Assembly: GCA_020861055.1 (NCBI GenBank) | Contig: JAJBTD010000195.1 | Coordinates: forward strand, 1 to 7,651 | Length of the DNA: 7,651 nucleotides | Direction of reading: 5' to 3' | Source: Clostridiales bacterium | GTDB taxonomy: Bacteria > Bacillota > Clostridia > Oscillospirales > Oscillospiraceae | Shown: in pieces, positions 1 through 5,145 of the stretch | Layout of the letters: each line of letters begins with the position of its first letter | Position numbering within the stretch: position 1 is the first letter of the stretch | Translations under genes and position numbers: made by a program | Notes under the pieces: generated by a model | Databases searched by the model: none | What the model saw: the letters and a program-made list of their open reading frames with translations, nothing else | Told to the model about the DNA's origin: nothing

Positions 1-966
1 GAGCAGTGCGCGGCCGAGGCCCTGCCCGGCTACCGCCCCGCCCGGCCCATGGTCTACTGCGGCATTTACACCGAGGACGGCTCCAAGTACCCCGACCTCC
101 GGGACGCTCTGGAAAAGCTCCAGCTCAACGACGCCTCTCTGGTTTTTGAGCCGGAGTCCTCCGCCGCCCTGGGCTTCGGCTTCCGGTGCGGATTTTTGGG
201 ACTGCTCCACATGGAGATCATCCAGGAGCGGCTGGAGCGGGAGTTTGACCTGGACCTGGTCACCACCCTGCCCAACGTCATTTACGAAATCGTCAAGACG
301 GACGGCTCCATCGTTCGGGTGGACAACCCCCATAACTACCCGGACCCCGCCGTGATCAAGGAGGCCAGAGAGCCTTACGTCAACGTCTCCATCATCACCC
401 CCAACGACTACGTAGGGGATATCATGCCCATCTGCCAGGAGCGGCGGGGGGAGTACCGGGATATGCAGTACCTGGACACCAACCTGGTGGAGCTGCATTA
501 CGCCATGCCCCTGAACGAGACGATCTTCGACTTCTTCGACACCCTCAAGGCCCACACCAAGGGCTACGCCTCCCTGGACTATGAGCTGGCGGACTACCGC
601 ACCAGCAGTCTGGTCAAGGTGGACTTTCTCCTCAACGGGGACAAGGTGGACGCCCTGAGCATTATCGTCCACAAGGACAAGGCCTACGGCCGGGCACGGC
701 GCATCTGCGAGAAGCTGAAGGAGAACATCCCCCGTCAGCAGTTCGAGGTGCCCATCCAGGCGGCCATCGGCGGCAAGATTATCGCCCGTGAAACCATTAA
801 GGCGGTGCGCAAGGACGTGCTGGCCAAGTGCTATGGCGGCGACATCACCCGGAAGAAAAAGCTGCTGGAAAAGCAGAAGCGGGGCAAGAAGAAGATGCGC
901 TCCCTGGGCACGGTGCAGATGCCCACCGAGGCGTTTATGGCGGTGCTCAAGCTGGACAGTCAGTAA
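1..966 (+). CDS. lepA: Elongation factor 4 (LepA), 5'-truncated by window edge
   Basis: LepA is a ribosome-bound translational GTPase related to EF-G that acts during initiation or back-translocation. The reading frame is open from base 1, so the methionine codon at 49 is internal and not the start. The 321 codons here are about the C-terminal half of a roughly 600-residue protein; the GTPase domain lies outside the window. Fragment residues 33-44 (LRDALEKLQLND) and 58-70 (LGFGFRCGFLGLL) are characteristic of LepA/EF-G domain III. The EF-G-like domain V follows, and then the LepA-specific C-terminal domain from about residue 256, with IGGKIIARETIKA, KCYGGDITRKKKLLEKQK and the basic stretch up to PTEAFMAVLKL. 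It ends with TAA at 964-966. No frameshift or missing block is visible. No coding sequence follows directly; the next 298 bp hold repeats and a terminator-like hairpin, so lepA probably ends its transcription unit here. Confidence 0.97.
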   Translation, partial: EQCAAEALPGYRPARPMVYCGIYTEDGSKYPDLRDALEKLQLNDASLVFEPESSAALGFGFRCGFLGLLHMEIIQERLEREFDLDLVTTLPNVIYEIVKTDGSIVRVDNPHNYPDPAVIKEAREPYVNVSIITPNDYVGDIMPICQERRGEYRDMQYLDTNLVELHYAMPLNETIFDFFDTLKAHTKGYASLDYELADYRTSSLVKVDFLLNGDKVDALSIIVHKDKAYGRARRICEKLKENIPRQQFEVPIQAAIGGKIIARETIKAVRKDVLAKCYGGDITRKKKLLEKQKRGKKKMRSLGTVQMPTEAFMAVLKLDSQ

Positions 967-991
967 GAAACGTATTTGGAATTTGCCGTTT

Positions 992-1062
992 CTAGCTCCC
1001 CTGAAAGGGCGCAAGGTGCCGCAAAGCGGTAGAGCCGGCTGCCCGTAGGGCAGACTGAGGGG
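992..1062 (+). repeat. Intergenic hairpin repeat, copy A
   Basis: This non-coding element lies 25 bp after the lepA stop. Its ends can pair (CCCCT 998-1002 with AGGGG 1058-1062). Inside are small perfect hairpins: CCCT/AGGG (999-1009), CCGC/GCGG with an AAA loop (1019-1029) and CTGCCC/GGGCAG with a GTA loop (1039-1053). It ends with ACTGAGGGG. The order (GCTCCC block, hairpins, CTGAGGG end) mirrors the reverse complement of copy B at 1138-1180. I recall hairpin elements with this GCTCCC...CTGAGGG architecture as common between genes in Oscillospiraceae-type gut Firmicutes, but the copy number in this genome cannot be seen here. Confidence 0.6.
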
Positions 1063-1137
1063 TGCAGCAGGCACTGGCATCAATCAAAAAATCGTTCGGC
1101 GAATTCGCTGACAGTAGGTCTTGAGCGGCTTTCGTTC

Positions 1138-1180
1138 TCCCTCAGTCAGCTTCGCTGACAGCTCCCTCAAAGAGGGAGCC
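1138..1180 (-). repeat. Intergenic hairpin repeat, copy B (inverted to copy A)
   Basis: This element has two perfect tandem hairpins: GTCAGC/GCTGAC with a TTC loop (1145-1159) and GCTCCCTC/GAGGGAGC with an AAA loop (1161-1179). The flank TCCCTC (1138-1143) could alternatively pair with GAGGGA (1172-1177). Read on the minus strand it has the same layout as copy A: a GCTCCC end, a hairpin, then GACTGAGGG. The nonamer GACTGAGGG is shared exactly (1053-1061 in A, reverse complement at 1139-1147 in B). A and B therefore form an imperfect inverted pair around a 75-bp core. Confidence 0.6.
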
Positions 1181-1200
1181 AAGAGGTTTTCTTATTTTTC
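1161..1200 (+). terminator. Possible intrinsic terminator of lepA, inside repeat B
   Basis: A perfect 8-bp GC-rich stem (GCTCCCTC/GAGGGAGC, AAA loop, 1161-1179) is followed by a T-rich stretch (TTTTCTTATTTTTC) starting at 1187. The T-run begins 7 nt after the stem instead of directly, which weakens the call. It is the best candidate for ending lepA transcription, and may be a terminator supplied by the repeat. Confidence 0.4.
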
Positions 1201-1214
1201 TCTCCCCCAAACCC

Positions 1215-1265
1215 ATGATAAAACAACAGAAAACGCCCTCCGGCGTCTCTGACGAGGTACTGTGA
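1215..1265 (+). CDS. Possible 16-codon leader ORF overlapping the decarboxylase start
   Basis: The ORF ATG 1215 to TGA 1263-1265 would encode MIKQQKTPSGVSDEVL. Its stop overlaps the decarboxylase ATG in a TGATG arrangement, a typical geometry for translational coupling. Its 3' half contains the decarboxylase ribosome binding site and a small hairpin (ACGCC/GGCGT, 1233-1246). Against it: there is no Shine-Dalgarno sequence before ATG 1215 (the preceding bases are C-rich), and an ORF of this length can arise by chance. No function is claimed. Confidence 0.2.
   Translation: MIKQQKTPSGVSDEVL
1254..1257 (+). promoter_or_regulatory. Ribosome binding site deciding the decarboxylase start
   Basis: GAGG lies 7 nt before ATG 1265 but only 4 nt before the alternative in-frame GTG at 1262. 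The spacing favours ATG 1265. Confidence 0.6.
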
Positions 1266-2614
1266 TGAACGAAACTCCTCTGGAAGCCCCCCTCTACGAT
1301 GTCCTGCGGCAGTTTGCCGACGAGAAGCCCCTGCGGATGCATATGCCTGGACACAAGGGGATCGGTCTTCCCGTCCCGGAGCTGCGGGGCTATGCTGCCC
1401 TGGATTTCACCGAGACGGACCGCACCGGCGATCTCTACCGGGCGGACGGACTGATCGACCGGGCAGAGCAGCTGTGGGCGGACTACTGGGGCAGCGAGCG
1501 CTGTCTGTTTCTCACCGGCGGCTCCACCCAGGGGCTGCACACCGCCCTCTCTCTGGCGGCGGCTGCCGGCAGCACGGTCATTATGGACCGGGTGAGCCAC
1601 CGGTGCCTCCACACAGGGATGGCCCTGCTGGACCTCCGCCCGGTGTGGCTGGAGCGGCCCTGGCTGACGGAGGGCGGCGTATGGGGGCCGGTGTCCCCGG
1701 AGTCGGTGGCCCGTCTGCTGGACGAGACGGGGAGCCGGACGGTATGCATCACCTCCCCCACCTATTACGGGGTCTGCTCCGATGTGGAGGCTATTGCGAA
1801 GGTCTGCCATGACCGGGGGGCCAGGCTGGTGGTGGACGGGGCCCACGGGGCCCATCTGCCCATCTTTTACCAGAAGAACCCCTATGCCTCCGCAGACCTG
1901 GTCACCGTCTCCGCTCACAAGACCCTTCCCGCTCCGGGACAGTCCGCTCTGCTGTTTGCCAACGGATTTTCCATGGACGAGCTGCGGGAGCATAGTCTGC
2001 TCTTCGCCACCTCCTCCCCCTCCTATCCCATGATGGCCGCCCTGGACCGGCTGCGCACCTGGCTGGCCTGCGGCGGAGAGGAGCGCACCTTTCTCACCGC
2101 CGGAGCGTCCCTCCAGCTCCGGGAGAAATACCCCTGTCTCCGGGAGAGGGAGGGCCTGACCCTGGATCCTCTCCGACTGACTCTGCTCACCGGGGACGGA
2201 GACGGGCTGAACCGCTCTTTGGAGGAGCTGGGGGTCTACCCGGAGATGCACGATCAGAACCACGTGGTCTTTATCCTCACCGGGGCGGACGGAGACGAGC
2301 AGCTGGACCGGCTGGATGCCGTACTCACCCTTTTGGGGCTGAGCTATCAGGAGCCGGTGATCCCGGAGCCCTTCCTGCCCCCGGCGGCGGAGGCGGTCTG
2401 CACTCCAAGAGAGGCGGTCTTTGGCCCTCAGGAGCGGATTTCTCTGACGCAGGCGGAGGGCCGCGTTGCCGCCGGACAGATCGCCCCCTATCCTCCCGGC
2501 GTGCCGGTGGTCGCTCCGGGGGAGCGGATCACGAAAAATCATCTGGTCTATTTGACCCAAATCGGGTATAATGGGCTGCAAGAGGACATCGCCGTATTGA
2601 GAGAGCCGATGTGA
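1265..2614 (+). CDS. PLP-dependent Orn/Lys/Arg decarboxylase family protein (YaaO-like)
   Basis: This is a fold-type I PLP enzyme of the ornithine/lysine/arginine decarboxylase family, cytosolic, which would convert a basic amino acid to a polyamine precursor and CO2. The 449 residues include the family signatures: HMPGHKG at 26-32, the phosphate-binding FLTGGSTQG at 82-90, His112 in the VSHRCLHTG stretch (likely stacking on PLP), Asp191 and His194 in VVDGAHGAHL, and the Schiff-base lysine Lys219 in SAHKTLPAPGQ. A smaller C-terminal domain follows, with VAPGERI near 416-422. The length fits the short YaaO-type class, not the 700-residue enterobacterial enzymes. It is the first gene of the operon, with darA 30 bp downstream, matching the Bacillus position of yaaO. 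The GTG at 1262 is an alternative start, but the ribosome binding site spacing favours ATG 1265. The substrate (arginine, lysine or ornithine) cannot be read from the sequence, so no symbol is given. Confidence 0.88.
   Translation: MNETPLEAPLYDVLRQFADEKPLRMHMPGHKGIGLPVPELRGYAALDFTETDRTGDLYRADGLIDRAEQLWADYWGSERCLFLTGGSTQGLHTALSLAAAAGSTVIMDRVSHRCLHTGMALLDLRPVWLERPWLTEGGVWGPVSPESVARLLDETGSRTVCITSPTYYGVCSDVEAIAKVCHDRGARLVVDGAHGAHLPIFYQKNPYASADLVTVSAHKTLPAPGQSALLFANGFSMDELREHSLLFATSSPSYPMMAALDRLRTWLACGGEERTFLTAGASLQLREKYPCLREREGLTLDPLRLTLLTGDGDGLNRSLEELGVYPEMHDQNHVVFILTGADGDEQLDRLDAVLTLLGLSYQEPVIPEPFLPPAAEAVCTPREAVFGPQERISLTQAEGRVAAGQIAPYPPGVPVVAPGERITKNHLVYLTQIGYNGLQEDIAVLREPM
2544..2572 (+). promoter_or_regulatory. 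Possible internal promoter ahead of darA
   Basis: A perfect TATAAT lies at 2567-2572 near the 3' end of the decarboxylase gene, 72 bp before the darA start. At 17-bp spacing the -35 position reads TGGTCT (2544-2549), only 3 of 6 matches to TTGACA. TTGACC at 2552-2557 is a better hexamer but only 9 bp away. The same bases encode Tyr-Asn, so the match may be coincidental. It could give darA-holB-ricT transcription independent of the decarboxylase. Confidence 0.2.
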
Positions 2615-2644
2615 CCCTTCGGGGAGAAAGATGAGGTCGCCGAT

Positions 2645-2965
2645 ATGAAGATGGTCGTCGCCGTCGTCCATGTGGACGACGCCCCCAATATTGTAGAGCG
2701 CCTGGCCCAGAAGGGCTACGGCAGCACCTGTATGCACTCCCAGGGGAGCTTTCTCCAGCAGGAGAACCGCACTCTTCTGGTAGGCGTGGCCGACGACCGG
2801 GTAAAGGAAGTCCTCTCCACCATCCGGAGCGCCGTCCGCTGGAGGCGGGGCTCCGTCACCGGAAAGAGCCCGGCCAACTCCATGATGGTGTCCGAGGATA
2901 TGGAGATCACCATTGCCGGAGCCACCGTCTTTGTCCTGGACGTGGACCAGTTTTTGCGGGTATGA
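2645..2965 (+). CDS. darA: Cyclic-di-AMP receptor DarA (PII-like, YaaQ/PstA)
   Basis: DarA is a small cytosolic trimeric PII-like protein that binds c-di-AMP between subunits. The 106-residue product compares, as I recall the family, without gaps to Bacillus YaaQ (109 residues) over the first 48 positions: MKMVVAVV start, Thr28, Phe36-Leu37, Asn41 and Gly47-Val48. It ends with the family hallmark GATVFVLDVDQF (residues 92-103). Two positions associated with ligand contact differ: the usual Arg26 is Gly and the usual Gly35 is Ser (QGSFL instead of GGFL). GAGG at 2633-2636 lies 8 nt before the ATG. The gene sits 30 bp after the decarboxylase, and its stop overlaps the holB start by 4 bp (ATGA), so the two are probably translationally coupled. 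The family assignment is firm; whether c-di-AMP affinity is normal is open. Confidence 0.92.
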   Translation: MKMVVAVVHVDDAPNIVERLAQKGYGSTCMHSQGSFLQQENRTLLVGVADDRVKEVLSTIRSAVRWRRGSVTGKSPANSMMVSEDMEITIAGATVFVLDVDQFLRV

Positions 2966-3942
2966 ACCTGTCGCGTCTGGCGGGCAACGCCCGTCTCAAG
3001 GGACAGCTCACCCGGCCAGAGCTGCTGCCCCACGCCGCCATTATCGGCGGCCCCCAGGGGAGTGGACGGCACACCCTGGCCACTCTGCTGGCTCAGGCCA
3101 TGCTCTGCCAGCATCCGGAGCAGGCGCCCTGCGGACAGTGTCTCCCCTGCCGCCGGGTGGCGGAGGGCATCCACCCGGACGTCATCCCCGTCAGCCGGTT
3201 TCAATCGAAGGAGGAGCAGTCGAAGGACCTCTCCGTGGGCACCGTCCGGCTGCTCCGGGCAGACGCCTATGTCCGCCCCAACCAGGCGGAGCGGAAGATC
3301 TATCTCATCGACCGGGCGGACTCCATGAACGTCAGCGCCCAAAACGCCTTGCTGAAGGTGCTGGAGGACGGGCCGGCGTATGCCGTCTTTTTCCTCATTG
3401 CCGAAAATCCCATGACGCTCCTCCAGACCATCCGCTCCCGGTGCGCCTTGTACGAGCTGGGGCCGGTCTCCCCGGAGGAGGCCCTTCCCGTGCTGAGAGG
3501 CCGTTTTCCCGGCCGTTCTGACGGGGAGCTGACCCAGGCCGTTCAATCCGCCCACGGGCTCATCGGCGGGGCTGTGGCCCTGCTGGAGGGGAACGGACAG
3601 CAGGAGCCGCCGGAGGTCTCCAAAAGCCTGGACGCTCTGACCTCCGCCCTCTCCCGGCGATCTGAGCTGGCCTTAATGGAGTGGTCCGTCCAAATTCAGA
3701 ACGACAAATGGGGCCGGGACCAGCTCTCCGCCCTCTATCGTGGGATCGTCAACCGGGCCAGAAACGCCCTCACCGGCGACCCGGAGGGGTCCGATTGGCG
3801 GCAAGTCCTCTCCCCCGCTCAGCTTCTGGCCCTGACCGATCTGGCCAGAGAGGGAGAATCCGCCATGGAGCGCAACGTCTCCCCCGCCCACAGCGCCGGG
3901 TGGTTCGCCGTATCCGCCTGGAAGCTCGTGTCCGCATCTTAA
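2962..3942 (+). CDS. holB: DNA polymerase III subunit delta' (clamp loader)
   Basis: Delta-prime is the stator subunit of the clamp loader that opens and loads the beta sliding clamp at replication forks. The 326 residues match the usual size. An AAA+ module starts near residue 22, with a P-loop-like GGPQGSGRHT (29-38) in which the Walker A lysine is Arg36, consistent with delta-prime usually not hydrolysing ATP. A four-cysteine zinc module follows (Cys49, Cys57, Cys60, Cys63). Then come KIYLIDRADSMN (112-123), AQNALLKVLED (126-136) and the SRC motif at 159-161, which supplies the arginine finger to a neighbouring subunit. The C-terminal third is the variable collar-like region. The ATG overlaps the darA stop (ATGA); ricT follows after 50 bp. 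The conserved position between yaaQ and yaaT supports holB over the related dnaX. Confidence 0.94.
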   Translation: MNLSRLAGNARLKGQLTRPELLPHAAIIGGPQGSGRHTLATLLAQAMLCQHPEQAPCGQCLPCRRVAEGIHPDVIPVSRFQSKEEQSKDLSVGTVRLLRADAYVRPNQAERKIYLIDRADSMNVSAQNALLKVLEDGPAYAVFFLIAENPMTLLQTIRSRCALYELGPVSPEEALPVLRGRFPGRSDGELTQAVQSAHGLIGGAVALLEGNGQQEPPEVSKSLDALTSALSRRSELALMEWSVQIQNDKWGRDQLSALYRGIVNRARNALTGDPEGSDWRQVLSPAQLLALTDLAREGESAMERNVSPAHSAGWFAVSAWKLVSAS

Positions 3943-3953
3943 AATGCACCTTC

Positions 3954-3970
3954 GGGCGGCTGTGCCGCCC
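3954..3970 (+). other. Perfect GC hairpin between holB and ricT
   Basis: GGGCGGC (3954-3960) and GCCGCCC (3964-3970) form a perfect 7-bp stem with a TGT loop, starting 11 nt after the holB stop and ending 8 nt before the ricT Shine-Dalgarno sequence. No T-run follows, so it is not an intrinsic terminator. A role in mRNA stability or processing, or in tuning ricT translation, is possible but not shown. Confidence 0.5.
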
Positions 3971-3978
3971 TGTGATAC

Positions 3979-3984
3979 AGGAGG
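3979..3984 (+). promoter_or_regulatory. Ribosome binding site deciding the ricT GTG start
   Basis: A consensus AGGAGG sits 8 nt upstream of GTG 3993. The frame stays open upstream to 3681, but that stretch overlaps holB and does not resemble the family, so GTG 3993 is the start. Confidence 0.85.
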
Positions 3985-3992
3985 AAATCCCA

Positions 3993-5084
3993 GTGACAGA
4001 GATTATCAGCATCCGCTTTAAGAGCGGAGGCAAGGACTATTATTTTAACCCCAACGGCTTACAGGTGAAGGAGGGCCAGGAGGTCATCATCGAAACCTCC
4101 AAGGGCATGGAGTGCGCCACCTGCGTCAAGGGCAACCGCATGATCAATGAGGAGGAACTGATCTCTCCCCTCCGGCCCGTGGTGCGCATCGCTACCCCCA
4201 ACGATCTCCGACAGCTGGAGGAAAATCGGAAAAAGGAGGCCAGGGCCTTCCAGATCTGCCAGCAGAAGATTGCTGAGCACGGGCTGGAGATGAAGCTCAT
4301 CGAGGTGGAATACAGCTTCGACGGCAGCAAAATTTTGTTCTTCTTCACCGCCGACGGACGGGTGGACTTCCGGGCGCTGGTAAAGGATCTGGCCTCCGTG
4401 TTCCGCACCCGCATCGAGCTGCGGCAGATCGGCGTCCGGGACGAGGCGAAAATGCTGGGAGGACTTGGCGTCTGCGGACGGGCCTACTGCTGCTCCACCT
4501 TCCTCAACGACTTCCACCCCGTCTCCATCAAGATGGCCAAGACCCAAAACCTCTCCCTTAACCCCACCAAGATCTCCGGGGCCTGCGGACGGCTGATGTG
4601 CTGCCTGAAATATGAGCAGGACGCCTATCAGGACCTCATCAAGCGCGCCCCCAAGCAGGACTCCCTGGTGGAGACCCCCGACGGGGTGGGAACGGTCTGT
4701 CAGGTCAATCTCCTCCGGGAGACTAGCAAGGTCATGCTGGACAGCGACCCGGACAGCCCTCAGGTCTATCCCAACAGCGAGCTGACGGTGGTACGCAGCG
4801 GCAAGGGACGCCGTCCCGCCGGCTACGAAAAGCCGGAGGAGGACGAGGTCAAGCCCCAGCAGCGCCGGGAGCGGCCCGTTCCCCCCAGAGAGCGGGAAAA
4901 TTCCGCGCCCAAAGAGCCGTCCGGGACCTCTGACCGCCGCCCCGCCCGCAGCTCCTATCAGAAGCAGCCCCAGGAGGACAGTCCTTCCCCCGCTCCGGAG
5001 CAGGATGAGCCCCGGCGCAGCCGTCCCCATTACCGGAGACACCGTTCCCACAACAAGAGTGGACAGAGCGGCAGCGAGGCATAA
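3993..5084 (+). CDS. ricT: RicT / YaaT, PSP1-domain Fe-S protein of the RicAFT complex
   Basis: RicT (YaaT) forms a complex with RicA and RicF that carries 4Fe-4S clusters and, in Bacillus, promotes RNase Y-dependent mRNA processing, competence, sporulation and biofilm formation. The GTG start is set by AGGAGG at 3979-3984; the product begins MTEIISIRFKSGGK. The PSP1 core holds a cysteine pair at 41 and 44 (ECATC), then the cluster GVCGRAYCCSTFL (Cys161, 166, 167), the conserved VSIKMAKTQNLSLNPTKISG (177-196) and CGRLMCCL (Cys198, 203, 204). At 363 residues it is about 90 longer than Bacillus RicT. The extra part, from about residue 271, is a charged tail rich in Pro, Arg, Glu and Ser, probably disordered. 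It is the last gene of its operon and ends 61 bp from the convergent jag stop, with a strong terminator between. The identity is well supported; the role of the tail is unknown. Confidence 0.93.
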   Translation: MTEIISIRFKSGGKDYYFNPNGLQVKEGQEVIIETSKGMECATCVKGNRMINEEELISPLRPVVRIATPNDLRQLEENRKKEARAFQICQQKIAEHGLEMKLIEVEYSFDGSKILFFFTADGRVDFRALVKDLASVFRTRIELRQIGVRDEAKMLGGLGVCGRAYCCSTFLNDFHPVSIKMAKTQNLSLNPTKISGACGRLMCCLKYEQDAYQDLIKRAPKQDSLVETPDGVGTVCQVNLLRETSKVMLDSDPDSPQVYPNSELTVVRSGKGRRPAGYEKPEEDEVKPQQRRERPVPPRERENSAPKEPSGTSDRRPARSSYQKQPQEDSPSPAPEQDEPRRSRPHYRRHRSHNKSGQSGSEA

Positions 5085-5100
5085 AATCCTATACAGCAAA

Positions 5101-5144
5101 AACAGAGGCAGACCCACAAAAGGTCTGCCTCCGCTCTGTTTTTT
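5101..5144. terminator. Bidirectional intrinsic terminator between ricT and jag
   Basis: AGGCAGACC (5106-5114) and GGTCTGCCT (5122-5130) form a 9-bp stem with a 7-nt loop. The flanks AACAG (5101-5105) and CTGTT (5136-5140) can extend it across a small bulge. On the + strand TTTTTT follows at 5139-5144. On the - strand the A-run before the stem (from about 5098) gives a U-run. It would end both ricT and jag transcripts, whose stop codons face each other 61 bp apart. Confidence 0.9.
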
Positions 5145-5145
5145 A

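Noticed and set aside
967..992. GAAACG/CGTTTC inverted repeat right after the lepA stop
   Set aside because: A 6-bp stem with a 14-nt loop and no T-run is too weak for a terminator and can occur by chance.
1233..1246. Hairpin ACGCC/GGCGT as a minus-strand terminator, given the T-rich stretch on that strand
   Set aside because: The stem is only 5 bp and no minus-strand gene lies upstream to be terminated. It is mentioned only as part of the decarboxylase leader.
1183..1264. Promoter for the decarboxylase operon
   Set aside because: A promoter is expected here, but no hexamer pair with acceptable spacing stands out; GATAAA near 1217 has no convincing -35 partner.
2552..2572. TTGACC plus TATAAT read as one sigma-A promoter
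   Set aside because: The spacing is 9 bp instead of about 17, so these two hexamers cannot form one promoter.
1142..2737. Long minus-strand open frame (531 codons) antisense to the decarboxylase and the start of darA
   Set aside because: The composition is typical of an antisense shadow in GC-rich DNA, no family motif is seen, and it runs across two well-supported + strand genes and into a repeat.
3681..3992. N-terminal extension of ricT overlapping holB
   Set aside because: It overlaps holB out of frame and does not resemble RicT. The consensus AGGAGG before GTG 3993 gives a product beginning as the family does.
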